Shown: positions 8,015 to 14,994 of the stretch, piece by piece
Layout: every line of letters begins with the position of its first letter
Numbering within the stretch: the first letter of the stretch is position 1
Source of the DNA: Comamonadaceae bacterium
GTDB lineage: Bacteria; Pseudomonadota; Gammaproteobacteria; Burkholderiales; Burkholderiaceae_C
DNA: 17,471 nucleotides
Direction of reading: 5' to 3'
Assembly: GCA_947494405.1 (NCBI GenBank)
Contig: CANLWQ010000011.1
Coordinates: 1 to 17,471, forward strand
Translations under genes and position numbers: made by a program
The notes under the pieces: generated by a model
Databases searched by the model: none
What the model saw: the letters and a program-made list of their open reading frames with translations, nothing else
Told to the model about the DNA's origin: nothing

Positions 8015-9205
8015 TTACAGCTTAGGGAACGGGTTAGGTTCAGTCAGTTGACTTTCGTGAACGATGTCAAACTGCCCGTCTGCACGTGCGCGTCCAATAC
8101 GGACTTTTTTCCACACATGGTGATTGGTTTTATGAATTCTCACCAGACCCTCTGGCGCTTTAAATTCAATTTCTGAGGAGGCAGCAATCACCTTTGCTAC
8201 GTCGAATGACTTGGCTTTTTCAACAGCCAATTTCCATAAATAGACAGCGTTATAGCCGCATTCCATGGGGTCACCCACAACACGGTCTTTGCCGTACTTG
8301 GCTTTGATGGCCGCCACAAATTTTTCGTTTTCAGGTGACTTGATGCTTTGGAAATAACCCATGCAAGCGTAATAGCCCACTGCATTGTCTTTGCCAATGC
8401 CGTCAATTTCATTTTCAGAAACCACGGTGGACAACAGCTTTTGCTTGGTGCCATCAAGGCCGGCGGCCTTTAACTGCTTGTAGAAAGCGACGTTAGAGCC
8501 ACCCACCACGGTGGAATAAATCCAGTCAGGTTTGGCTGCCTTGATTTTATTGATGATGGAAGAAAACTCGGTATGTCCCAATGGGGCATATTCTTCACCG
8601 ACCACGCTAGAACCCAGACGGGTAGCAGTGGCTTTGGCGATTTTGTTGCAAGTGCGTGGATAGATGTAATCCGAGCCGACAAAGAAGAATGTTTTTCCTT
8701 GCTGCTTGGCCATCCACTCCATCGCTGCAACCACGGATTGCGTGGCTTCCTGCGATGTATAAATGACCTGTGGATCTTCTTCCTGGCCTTCGTAATAAGT
8801 TGGGTAGTACAACAAACCCTTGTTGGCCTTGAACACAGGCAACACGGCTTTACGTGAAGCAGATGTGTAGCAACCAATCACAGCGGGCACTTTGTCTTGC
8901 TGCAATAGTTTTTTAGCTTTTTCAGCAAAAGTTGGCCAATCGCTTGCACCATCTTCGAGTACGGGAACAATTTTTTTACCCAGTACACCACCTGCGGCAT
9001 TGATCTCATCAATAGCCATTTTTTCTGCGTTCACAATGGCAGCCTCCGCCAAAGCGATGGTGCCAGACATCGAGTGCAGCAAGCCCAATTTGACCTCGTT
9101 AGCTGCCTGACTCACACTGGGCCAAAGCGCTGCGCCCGGAAGGGCTGTGGCAGCAACCAAGGTACTGCCCTTTTGTATAAACCGACGACGTGATGACAAA
9201 CTCAT
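8015..9205 (-). CDS. urtA: Tat-exported UrtA/FmdD-type amide (or urea) substrate-binding protein
   Basis: This 396-residue periplasmic binding protein has an N-terminal Tat motif SRRRFIQ (5-11), a hydrophobic core and a likely cleavage at VSQA/AN (34/35). The mature part starts VKLGLLHSMSGT, as in UrtA, FmdD and AmiC. The pocket motifs are CYTS (112-115), YPTYYEG (134-140) and GSDYIYPR (177-184). These resemble the amide sensor AmiC at the other end of the operon more than the CWTS/YPVQYEG form I associate with UrtA. I therefore infer that it binds short-chain amides and passes them to the permeases downstream. An AAGGAG Shine-Dalgarno sits 5 nt before the ATG. It is the first gene of the operon, behind a leader containing an intrinsic terminator. 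The symbol is a family name; urea binding cannot be excluded. Confidence 0.9.
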   Translation of the reverse strand: MSLSSRRRFIQKGSTLVAATALPGAALWPSVSQAANEVKLGLLHSMSGTIALAEAAIVNAEKMAIDEINAAGGVLGKKIVPVLEDGASDWPTFAEKAKKLLQQDKVPAVIGCYTSASRKAVLPVFKANKGLLYYPTYYEGQEEDPQVIYTSQEATQSVVAAMEWMAKQQGKTFFFVGSDYIYPRTCNKIAKATATRLGSSVVGEEYAPLGHTEFSSIINKIKAAKPDWIYSTVVGGSNVAFYKQLKAAGLDGTKQKLLSTVVSENEIDGIGKDNAVGYYACMGYFQSIKSPENEKFVAAIKAKYGKDRVVGDPMECGYNAVYLWKLAVEKAKSFDVAKVIAASSEIEFKAPEGLVRIHKTNHHVWKKVRIGRARADGQFDIVHESQLTEPNPFPKL

Positions 9206-9254
9206 GTTGACTCCTTAATCATTAATTCACAAAGTAAACTGCCGCACAAAACGC

Positions 9255-9295
9255 AAAAAGCCCCATGCCACGACAAGCGTGTATGAGGCTTTTTT
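9255..9295 (-). terminator. Intrinsic terminator in the leader of the amide operon (putative attenuator)
   Basis: On the minus strand, AAAAAGCCUCAU pairs with AUGGGGCUUUUU, continued by CACG/CGUG after a small bulge, with a CUUGU loop. The stem ends in a U-tract followed by GCGUUUUG. It lies 50 nt upstream of the first start codon (9205), between two divergent operons, where no gene ends. An in-leader attenuator is therefore the simplest explanation. The amidase operon of P. aeruginosa has such a leader terminator relieved by AmiR. The hairpin can also form on the plus strand, but there one wobble pair is lost. Confidence 0.75.
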
Positions 9296-9301
9296 GCTTC
9301 T

Positions 9302-9322
9302 TCAAGAAACCGGCTTTCTTGA
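9302..9322 (-). promoter_or_regulatory. Second leader hairpin upstream of the terminator
   Basis: The perfect 8-bp inverted repeat UCAAGAAA / UUUCUUGA with spacer GCCGG lies just 5' of the terminator in the minus-strand transcript. Its right arm, GGUUUCUU, could alternatively pair with the A-rich left arm of the terminator (AAAAAGCC) with one mismatch and one wobble. That would give a mutually exclusive antiterminator. I could not identify the paired six-base loops (A at 1, G at 4) known for ANTAR targets. Confidence 0.5.
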
Positions 9323-9348
9323 CGGTTTTTTGAAATTCAACAAAACTA

Positions 9349-9376
9349 ATATTAAATCTGGTTTTAGTTATCGTAA
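9349..9376 (-). promoter_or_regulatory. Possible sigma-70 promoter for the amide operon
   Basis: TTACGA (9376-9371) and TAATAT (9354-9349), separated by 16 nt on the minus strand, are a weak match to -35/-10 boxes. They would start a transcript near 9341, giving a leader of about 136 nt containing both hairpins. The match is poor (3/6 and 4/6), so the real promoter may lie farther upstream. Confidence 0.25.
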
Positions 9377-9517
9377 GTGGTATTTACCCTTAACCCACCA
9401 GACAAATGCAAAACAAGAAATACCTTTTCAGTGCGGATTGCACCAACAAAGCACAAGCTCCAGATAACCAAGCACCAGAAACATGCAGCACAGATTGACC
9501 AATAGGTTTTTGATTCA

Positions 9518-9533
9518 AGGCATGGCAATTGCA
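9518..9533 (+). promoter_or_regulatory. Putative sigma-54 (RpoN) promoter for the urease operon
   Basis: AGGCATGGCAATTGCA matches the -24/-12 consensus TGGCACGNNNNTTGCW at all but two specified positions, with the invariant GG (9519-9520) and GC (9531-9532) exactly 10 nt apart. Transcription would start near 9544, about 38 nt before the ureA ATG. This suits nitrogen-limited control via an enhancer-binding protein such as NtrC, which is inferred. I see no convincing sigma-70 boxes closer to ureA. Confidence 0.55.
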
Positions 9534-9581
9534 TGACAATGAGATCACATATTCATTTCAATAACTCTACTGAGCCAAACC

Positions 9582-9884
9582 ATGGAACTCACCCCCCGCG
9601 AAAAAGACAAGCTGCTGATTTTTACAGCTGGGCTGCTGGCCGAGCGCCGCAAAGCCAGAGGCTTGAAACTCAATTACCCTGAAGCAGTTGCTTATATCAG
9701 TGCAGCTGTCATGGAGGGCGCACGCGACGGCAAGACGGTGGCGCAACTGATGAGCGAAGGGCGCACCTTCCTCAACCGCGCCGATGTCATGGACGGTATC
9801 GCAGAAATGATCCCCGACATCCAAGTGGAAGCTACCTTTCCAGACGGCACCAAACTGGTGACCGTGCACCAACCCATTGTGTAA
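9582..9884 (+). CDS. ureA: Urease gamma subunit
   Basis: This 100-residue protein begins [23 protein letters not shown] and contains [22 protein letters not shown] and [22 protein letters not shown], all classic for UreA of the three-chain bacterial urease. The length is the family norm. It assembles with UreB and UreC into the (alpha-beta-gamma)3 enzyme that hydrolyses urea in the cytoplasm. The Shine-Dalgarno is weak. It is the first gene of the plus-strand urease operon. Notably, ureD, which usually sits directly upstream, is missing there. Confidence 0.98.
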   Translation: MELTPREKDKLLIFTAGLLAERRKARGLKLNYPEAVAYISAAVMEGARDGKTVAQLMSEGRTFLNRADVMDGIAEMIPDIQVEATFPDGTKLVTVHQPIV

Positions 9885-9903
9885 ATTCATCAAGGAGTTC
9901 AAC

Positions 9904-10059
9904 ATGCTCAAAACCATGACTGGTTTATTTTTGGCTTTACCCGCCCTTGCGCATGAGGGGCATGGACTTCAAGACCCTCACAGCCATGTCACTGACTTGG
10001 TGGGACTGTGCATAGCTTTAGTGGTGATTGCAGCGTTTTATTGGGCAGGCCGCAAATGA
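9904..10059 (+). CDS. Small exported His-rich single-pass membrane protein between ureA and ureB
   Basis: This 51-residue protein has an ideal AAGGAG Shine-Dalgarno 6-7 nt before the ATG at 9904, and its stop overlaps the ureB start (ATGA, 10056-10059). An in-frame start at 9877 would add nine residues but overlap ureA. The N-terminus looks like a short signal peptide with an Ala-x-Ala-type site (PALA/HEGHG). Next comes a His-rich segment [12 protein letters not shown], then one hydrophobic stretch of about 19 residues ending in GRK. The AHEGHG start resembles the mature N-terminus of HupE/UreJ nickel permeases, but the rest of that protein is absent. It may bind nickel or another metal at the membrane. 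Function is unknown; that it is a real gene rests on the Shine-Dalgarno, coding coupling and topology. Confidence 0.75.
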   Translation: MLKTMTGLFLALPALAHEGHGLQDPHSHVTDLVGLCIALVVIAAFYWAGRK

Positions 10060-10385
10060 GCAGCCGCTTTATTCCTGGTGAACTCATCACCGACGCAGGT
10101 CACCACGAACTCAACACCGGCAGACGCACCCACACATTGGTGGTGAAGAACAGCGGCGACCGCCCCATACAAGTGGGCTCGCACTACCACTTTGCCGAAA
10201 CCAACTCAGGCTTGCTGTTTGACCGCATTGCAGCGCGCGGCATGCGCTTGAACATCGCGTCTGGCACCGCGGTCCGTTTTGAACCAGGCCAAGAACGTAC
10301 CGTGGAATTGGTCGACTACGCCGGTACGCGAGATGTCTATGGTTTTCGCGGCGAAGTGCAAGGCGCATTGAAAGGGGGCGCGTGA
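10056..10385 (+). CDS. ureB: Urease beta subunit
   Basis: This 109-residue protein begins [15 protein letters not shown]. It contains the family core: [50 protein letters not shown] and the closing YGFRGEVQG. The frame extends upstream to 10008, but the ATG at 10056 fits the usual UreB N-terminus and overlaps the stop of the miniprotein gene by 4 bp. Its own stop overlaps the ureC start (TGATG). It is a structural subunit packed against UreC. It is a few residues longer than most UreB proteins, without a visible disruption. Confidence 0.98.
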   Translation: MSSRFIPGELITDAGHHELNTGRRTHTLVVKNSGDRPIQVGSHYHFAETNSGLLFDRIAARGMRLNIASGTAVRFEPGQERTVELVDYAGTRDVYGFRGEVQGALKGGA

Positions 10386-12130
10386 TGGCGCAGATCGAAA
10401 AAAGAGCTTATGCGGAAATGTTTGGTCCCACCGTAGGCGACCGTCTGCGTTTGGCCGACACCGACCTCTTTATTGAAGTTGAAGAAGATTACACCCTGCG
10501 TGCAGGCAGCTATGGCGAAGAGGTCAAGTTTGGCGGCGGCAAAACCATACGCGACGGCATGGCGCAAAGCCAACGCACACGCAATGGCCCGTTAGGCACC
10601 GGCGCACAAGCAGGCGGAGCAATGGACTGTGTGCTCACCAACGCGCTCATCCTCGACCACTGGGGCATCATCAAAGCCGATATAGGCATCAAAAATTCGC
10701 GCATTGCAGCGATCGGCAAAGCCGGCAACCCCGACACCCAACCGGGCGTGGACATCGTCATTGGGCCGGGCACCGAAATCATTTCTTGCGAAGGCATGAT
10801 TGTTACAGCCGGCGCTATCGACACACACATCCATTTCATTGCACCTCAGCAAATCGAAGAAGCCTTGGCCAGTGGCGTGACCACCATGCTGGGCGGCGGC
10901 ACGGGCCCGGCTACTGGCACCTTTGCCACCACTTGTACGCCCGGTCCTTGGAATATCGAGCGCATGCTGCAAGCAGCTGACGCCTTTCCCATGAACTTGG
11001 GCTTTTTGGGCAAAGGCAATGCTTCCTTACCCAACTCACTGCACGAACAAATCAATGCCGGCGCTATTGGCTTGAAATTGCACGAAGACTGGGGCACCAC
11101 ACCGGCAGCCATCGACAACTGCTTGAATGTGGCCGAGGCCACCGACACCCAAGTGGCCATACACACCGACACGCTCAACGAATCTGGGTTTGTGGAAGAC
11201 ACCATCGCCGCATTCAAGGGTCGCACCATCCATACGTTTCATACCGAAGGTGCGGGCGGTGGCCATGCGCCGGATATTTTGAAAGTGGTGGGTGAAGCCA
11301 ATGTGCTGCCTTCCTCCACCAACCCGACACGGCCCTACACCATCAACACGCTCGATGAACACGTCGATATGCTGATGGTGTGCCATCACCTTGATGCGTC
11401 CATTGCGGAAGACTTGGCATTCGCAGAAAGCCGTATCCGCCGCGAAACCATTGCCGCTGAGGACATCTTGCACGACTTGGGTGCGATCAGCATGTTCTCC
11501 TCCGACTCTCAGGCCATGGGGCGGGTGGGCGAGGTCATCATGCGCTGCTGGCAAACCGCTCACAAAATGAAACAGCAACGCGGCCCACTCCCCGGTGACA
11601 GCGACAGACACGACAACGCTCGCATCAAACGCTATGTGGCCAAACTCGCCATCAACCCTGCCATTGCGCATGGCATCAGCCACGAGGTGGGCAGCATCGA
11701 GGTTGGCAAATGGGCTGACATTGTTTTGTGGAAACCGGCTTTTTTTGGTGTCAAGCCCTTCATCATCATGAAGGGTGGTTTCATCGCCATGGCCGCCATG
11801 GGCGACCCCAATGCTTCTATACCCACGCCACAACCGGTGCATTACCGTCCTATGTTTGGTGCGTTTGGTGGCGCCTTGCATCGTGGCTCACTCAGTTTTG
11901 TGTCGCAAGCCGCGCTGGCCGGCGGTGTCGGCGAGCGCTATGGTCTGCACAAAACCTTGAGCGCGGTGAAAAACATCCGTGGCATTGGCAAACGTCATAT
12001 GCTGCACAACGACTATGCGCCCCACATGGATGTCGACGCCCAGACCTATGCTGTACGTGCCGACGGCATGCTGTTGACGTGTGAACCCGCGAGTGTTCTG
12101 CCCATGGCGCAGCGCTACTTCTTGTTTTAA
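10385..12130 (+). CDS. ureC: Urease alpha (catalytic) subunit
   Basis: This 581-residue protein starts from the ATG at 10385; a GTG one codon upstream (10382) is an alternative. All nickel-site and catalytic residues are seen: HIH (148/150), the carbamylated-lysine motif GLKLHEDWG (Lys231, His233), [10 protein letters not shown] (His260), [15 protein letters not shown] (His286), the flap VCHHLD with Cys-His, and [12 protein letters not shown] (Asp374). Numbering is shifted by 14 relative to Klebsiella UreC because of two short N-terminal insertions, around LRAGS and in the glycine/alanine-rich stretch before MDCVLTNA. It ends MAQRYFLF as usual. The enzyme hydrolyses urea to ammonia and carbamate. 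The gene is intact and presumably functional once matured by UreDEFG. Confidence 0.99.
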   Translation: MAQIEKRAYAEMFGPTVGDRLRLADTDLFIEVEEDYTLRAGSYGEEVKFGGGKTIRDGMAQSQRTRNGPLGTGAQAGGAMDCVLTNALILDHWGIIKADIGIKNSRIAAIGKAGNPDTQPGVDIVIGPGTEIISCEGMIVTAGAIDTHIHFIAPQQIEEALASGVTTMLGGGTGPATGTFATTCTPGPWNIERMLQAADAFPMNLGFLGKGNASLPNSLHEQINAGAIGLKLHEDWGTTPAAIDNCLNVAEATDTQVAIHTDTLNESGFVEDTIAAFKGRTIHTFHTEGAGGGHAPDILKVVGEANVLPSSTNPTRPYTINTLDEHVDMLMVCHHLDASIAEDLAFAESRIRRETIAAEDILHDLGAISMFSSDSQAMGRVGEVIMRCWQTAHKMKQQRGPLPGDSDRHDNARIKRYVAKLAINPAIAHGISHEVGSIEVGKWADIVLWKPAFFGVKPFIIMKGGFIAMAAMGDPNASIPTPQPVHYRPMFGAFGGALHRGSLSFVSQAALAGGVGERYGLHKTLSAVKNIRGIGKRHMLHNDYAPHMDVDAQTYAVRADGMLLTCEPASVLPMAQRYFLF

Positions 12131-12154
12131 TAATTGGGGTCAGATTCCAATTAA
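12131..12154. repeat. REP-like 24-bp repeat, left copy (inverted relative to 12646-12669)
   Basis: TAATTGGGGTCAG followed by ATTCCAATTAA fills the gap between the ureC stop and ureE. It matches the reverse complement of the copy at 12646-12669 at 23 of 24 positions. It is also itself a stem-loop: TAATTGG and CCAATTA pair around a 9-nt loop. The GGGGTCAG core resembles dispersed REP-type elements linked to RAYT transposases, which is from memory. Confidence 0.8.
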
Positions 12155-12160
12155 ATCACC

Positions 12161-12649
12161 ATGATCCATTTCTCCAAACTCATCCGACAAGGACAGGGCT
12201 TAGCACCCGTGTTACTCAAACGCGCAACCTCAATCACCTTGGATTGGGATGTGCGGCAAAAAAGTCGCTTCGAGTCCACCGACAGCGCAGGGCGGCAAGT
12301 GGGCGTTTTTTTACAGCGCGGCCAAGTGGTGCGCGGCGGCGATGTACTGGTCGGTGACGATGGCTCGCTGCTCAAAATACAGGCCGCCCCACAAGCGGTG
12401 TTGCGCATCAGCCATTGCAGCGAACACGGCACGCTGTTTGATCTGACCCGCGCGGCTTATCACTTGGGCAATCGACATGTGCCCATCGAGTTGCAGCCCG
12501 ACCATTTGAAAATTGAACCCGACCATGTGCTGGCCGATATGCTGCGCGCCATGCACCTGATCATCCACGAGGTGCATGAAAGTTTTGAGCCAGAAAATGG
12601 CGCTTATGGCGAACACGGTGGTGGACACCACCATGGACACGAGCATTAA
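12161..12649 (+). CDS. ureE: Urease accessory protein UreE (nickel metallochaperone)
   Basis: This 162-residue protein has the N-terminal UreE peptide-binding domain (RGQVVRGGDVLVGDDGSLLKIQAAPQ context) and the C-terminal metal-binding domain with AAYHLGNRHVPIEL, including the conserved His of the dimer nickel site. It ends in a His-rich tail, GEHGGGHHHGHEH. UreE delivers nickel to the UreG/UreF/UreD-urease complex. The gene lies exactly between two inverted copies of a 24-bp repeat. The left copy replaces any Shine-Dalgarno, and the right copy supplies the TAA stop. This suggests either insertion of repeats on both sides or arrival of ureE as a bracketed module. Confidence 0.97.
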   Translation: MIHFSKLIRQGQGLAPVLLKRATSITLDWDVRQKSRFESTDSAGRQVGVFLQRGQVVRGGDVLVGDDGSLLKIQAAPQAVLRISHCSEHGTLFDLTRAAYHLGNRHVPIELQPDHLKIEPDHVLADMLRAMHLIIHEVHESFEPENGAYGEHGGGHHHGHEH

Positions 12650-12669
12650 TTGGAATCTGACCCCATTTA
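12646..12669. repeat. REP-like 24-bp repeat, right copy, overlapping the ureE stop and ureF start
   Basis: TTAATTGGAATCTGACCCC followed by ATTTA is the inverse of the copy at 12131-12154 (23/24 identical). The copy contains the ureE TAA stop (12647-12649) and, directly adjacent, the TTG (12650-12652) that is the most upstream start for ureF. It encodes the first UreF residues, ESDPI. The inner palindrome is less perfect than in the left copy. Confidence 0.8.
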
Positions 12670-13333
12670 TTTGTTTCGCTTGTTGCAGCTGGCCTCGCCG
12701 GCTTTGCCTGTGGGCGGCTTCTCCTACTCTGAGGGGATGGAGGCGGCTGTCGCCCACCAACTGGTGCACGACGAAGCTTCTGCCCAAGCTTGGCTGATCG
12801 ATCACCTGCATTTGGTGCTTTCACGCGGCGATTTGCCTGTGCTGGCCCAAGCTATTCCTGCATGGCAACAACATGATGTCGCGCAACTCAAGCAACTCAA
12901 TGACTGGGTGATGCAAACCCGGGAAACTTTTGAGATGCGTTTGCAAACCGAACAAATGGGCCGCTCTTTGTTGGTGTGGCTGCGCAACCAAACCGATGCA
13001 GATAGCGCACGCATGCAAAGCTGCGAAAACCTCCCCCCCACTTGGCCGCTGGCGTTTGCCTTGGCTTTGTCGACCCATGGTGTTCCCATGCGCGAGGGCG
13101 TGTGGACCGCGTCTTTCGGTTGGGCAGAAAACATGGTGCAAGCCGCCATCAAAGCTGTACCTTTGGGTCAACTCAGCGGACAACGTATATTGGCGGCGTT
13201 GACGACTGACATACCTGAGGCTGTCGATCATGCGATGAAGTTAGCTTCACATGAACGCCAAGCTTTTAGCCCGCGTCTGGCCATTTTGTCAGCGCGTCAC
13301 GAAACCCAGTACTCCAGACTCTTTCGATCATGA
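12650..13333 (+). CDS. ureF: Urease accessory protein UreF
   Basis: This 227-residue protein has the UreF signature [24 protein letters not shown] right at the N-terminus (residues 11-34) and the helical all-alpha pattern of the family. No ATG precedes the signature; the first in-frame ATG would remove it. The start must therefore be non-ATG: TTG at 12650, directly after the ureE stop, or TTG at 12671. The region 12650-12669 is part of the 24-bp repeat, so the repeat probably replaced the original N-terminus and start signals. UreF forms the scaffold with UreD and acts as a GTPase-gating partner of UreG. The stop overlaps the ureG ATG (ATGA). Confidence 0.95.
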   Translation: MESDPIYLFRLLQLASPALPVGGFSYSEGMEAAVAHQLVHDEASAQAWLIDHLHLVLSRGDLPVLAQAIPAWQQHDVAQLKQLNDWVMQTRETFEMRLQTEQMGRSLLVWLRNQTDADSARMQSCENLPPTWPLAFALALSTHGVPMREGVWTASFGWAENMVQAAIKAVPLGQLSGQRILAALTTDIPEAVDHAMKLASHERQAFSPRLAILSARHETQYSRLFRS

Positions 13334-13989
13334 CCACACCTTTGCACCACATTGCCAACCGCAGCAAAAAACTCCCCCCCCTGCGTGTAGGCATTGGCGG
13401 CCCCGTTGGCTCGGGCAAAACCACTTTGCTTGAAATGCTGTGCAAAGCCATGCGTGACAACTACGATTTGATAGCCATCACCAACGACATTTACACCAAA
13501 GAAGACCAACGCCTCTTGACCATCAGTGGCGCTTTAGCCGCTGAACGCATCATGGGCGTTGAAACCGGCGGCTGTCCCCACACCGCCATCCGCGAAGATG
13601 CATCCATCAATTTAGAAGCCATAGACCGCATGCTGGAAAAATTTCCCAATGCCGATGTGGTGTTTGTAGAAAGCGGTGGCGACAATTTGGCCGCCACGTT
13701 CAGCCCCGAACTCAGCGACTTGACGATTTACGTGATTGATGTGGCCGCTGGCGAAAAAATTCCGCGCAAGGGGGGGCCGGGCATCACCAAAAGTGATTTA
13801 TTCATCATCAATAAAACCGATCTCGCGCCTCATGTAGGCGCGAATTTAGACATCATGCAATCGGACACCGAGCGTATGCGAGCCAGCCCCCAAGGTGTGA
13901 AACCCTTTGTGATGACCAACCTGAAAACCCAAACGGGACTGATGGATGTGGTGAAGTTCATCGAAACAAAAGGAATGTTGTTGCTATGA
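13330..13989 (+). CDS. ureG: Urease accessory GTPase UreG
   Basis: This 219-residue SIMIBI-class GTPase shows P-loop GPVGSGKT (24-31), the metal-binding GCPH motif (81-84), [15 protein letters not shown] (114 on), [16 protein letters not shown] and the guanine-specificity motif NKTDLAP. UreG couples GTP hydrolysis to insertion of nickel into urease, with UreE, UreF and UreD. It starts in the ureF stop (ATGA) and ends in the start of the hydrolase gene (ATGA, 13986-13989). The whole E-F-G-hydrolase block therefore looks translationally coupled. Confidence 0.99.
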   Translation: MTTPLHHIANRSKKLPPLRVGIGGPVGSGKTTLLEMLCKAMRDNYDLIAITNDIYTKEDQRLLTISGALAAERIMGVETGGCPHTAIREDASINLEAIDRMLEKFPNADVVFVESGGDNLAATFSPELSDLTIYVIDVAAGEKIPRKGGPGITKSDLFIINKTDLAPHVGANLDIMQSDTERMRASPQGVKPFVMTNLKTQTGLMDVVKFIETKGMLLL

Positions 13990-14993
13990 AATTTTGCAAA
14001 CCATGGCTTGTAGGTCTCTCGGTGTTATGGGCTATCGGTGCGCACGCTCAAGAACAGATGTATGGCGCAGAGCTCCAAGGTTTTGACTACCCCGCACCGG
14101 TGCAGAAATTCAACTTCAGCTCGCAGCAGCAGGCCGTGCACATGGCGTATTTGGATATACAACCGGCCAAAGCAAATGGCCATGTGGTTGTGTTGCTGCA
14201 TGGAAAAAACTTTTGCGCCGCCACTTGGCAATCCACCTACAAGGTATTGCAAGGCTACGGTTTTCGCGTCATCGTTCCCGATCAAATTGGTTTTTGCAAG
14301 TCCAGCAAACCCAGCGCTTACCAATACAGTTTTCAGCAACTGGCGCACAACACCCGTGCACTGCTGAGTTCATTGGGCATTGCGCAAGCCACTGTGATCG
14401 GTCACTCCACCGGCGGCATGTTGGCCACCCGCTATGCGTTGATGTTTCCCGAATCCGTCAAGCAACTGGTGATGGTCAACCCCATTGGTTTGGAAGATTG
14501 GAAAGCCATGGGCGTGCCCAGCCTCAGCATTGACCAGTGGTACCAGCGCGAATTGCAAGTCACCGACGAGCGAATTCGCAACTATGAGCGCAGCACTTAT
14601 TACGTGAATGAATGGAAGCCCGAGTACGAGCCCTGGGTGCAAATGTTGGCGGGCATGTTTCGCGGACCCGACAAGAAAACCGTGGCTTGGCATTCGGCCT
14701 TGATTTACGACATGATTTTTAACCAACCCGTGTTCTACGAGTTTGCACTGCTCAAAGTTCCCACCTTGCTGTTGATAGGTGAAAAAGACAATACCGCTAT
14801 TGGCAAAGATTTGGTGAGTGCTGAGCTTAAGGCGCGCATGGGTCTTTACCCCGAGTTGGCCAGACGCACCGCCAAACTCATTCCAGGCGCCACACTGGTG
14901 CTGTTCCCCGACCTAGGTCATGCGCCACAAATGCAAAACCCCATGCGGTTTCACACCGCCTTGGTGAACAACTTGCTGGCTTTGGAAAATTGA
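13986..14993 (+). CDS. Secreted alpha/beta-fold hydrolase
   Basis: This 335-residue protein has a signal peptide (Lys-containing start, hydrophobic core, AHA/QEQ cleavage near residue 21). The alpha/beta hydrolase core shows VVLLHG (68-73), the nucleophile elbow GHSTGG (Ser141), an acidic residue in LLLIGEKD (Asp268) and the catalytic His312 in DLGHAP. Only two cysteines are left in the mature chain (Cys77, Cys104). Substrate unknown; esterase, lipase-like or peptidase activity cannot be distinguished. Its ATG overlaps the ureG stop, so it appears to be the last gene of the urease transcript, which is not a standard urease component. It ends one base before a convergent gene, without room for a terminator. 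Confidence 0.88.
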   Translation: MKFCKPWLVGLSVLWAIGAHAQEQMYGAELQGFDYPAPVQKFNFSSQQQAVHMAYLDIQPAKANGHVVVLLHGKNFCAATWQSTYKVLQGYGFRVIVPDQIGFCKSSKPSAYQYSFQQLAHNTRALLSSLGIAQATVIGHSTGGMLATRYALMFPESVKQLVMVNPIGLEDWKAMGVPSLSIDQWYQRELQVTDERIRNYERSTYYVNEWKPEYEPWVQMLAGMFRGPDKKTVAWHSALIYDMIFNQPVFYEFALLKVPTLLLIGEKDNTAIGKDLVSAELKARMGLYPELARRTAKLIPGATLVLFPDLGHAPQMQNPMRFHTALVNNLLALEN

Positions 14994-14994
14994 T

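Noticed and set aside
9430-9444. GTGC-N5-GCAC inverted repeat as an NtrC operator
   Set aside because: The half-sites face the wrong way: NtrC sites read GCAC first and GTGC second. The arms are also only 4 bp.
9534-9549. CRP-like palindrome TGACA-N6-TCACA
   Set aside because: Only one half-site fits the consensus and it lies at or after the predicted ureA transcription start, so it is probably chance.
9206-9581. Tandem hexaloop hairpins of the ANTAR target type (A at loop position 1, G at 4)
   Set aside because: I searched the minus-strand leader by eye and found hairpins with 5- and 7-base loops but no convincing pair with the right loop, so I claim only a general attenuator layout.
11036-11881. 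Long open frame of 281 codons on the minus strand opposite ureC
   Set aside because: It is fully antisense to a highly conserved catalytic subunit, has His-rich low-meaning composition and no recognisable domain; it is a by-product of ureC codon usage.
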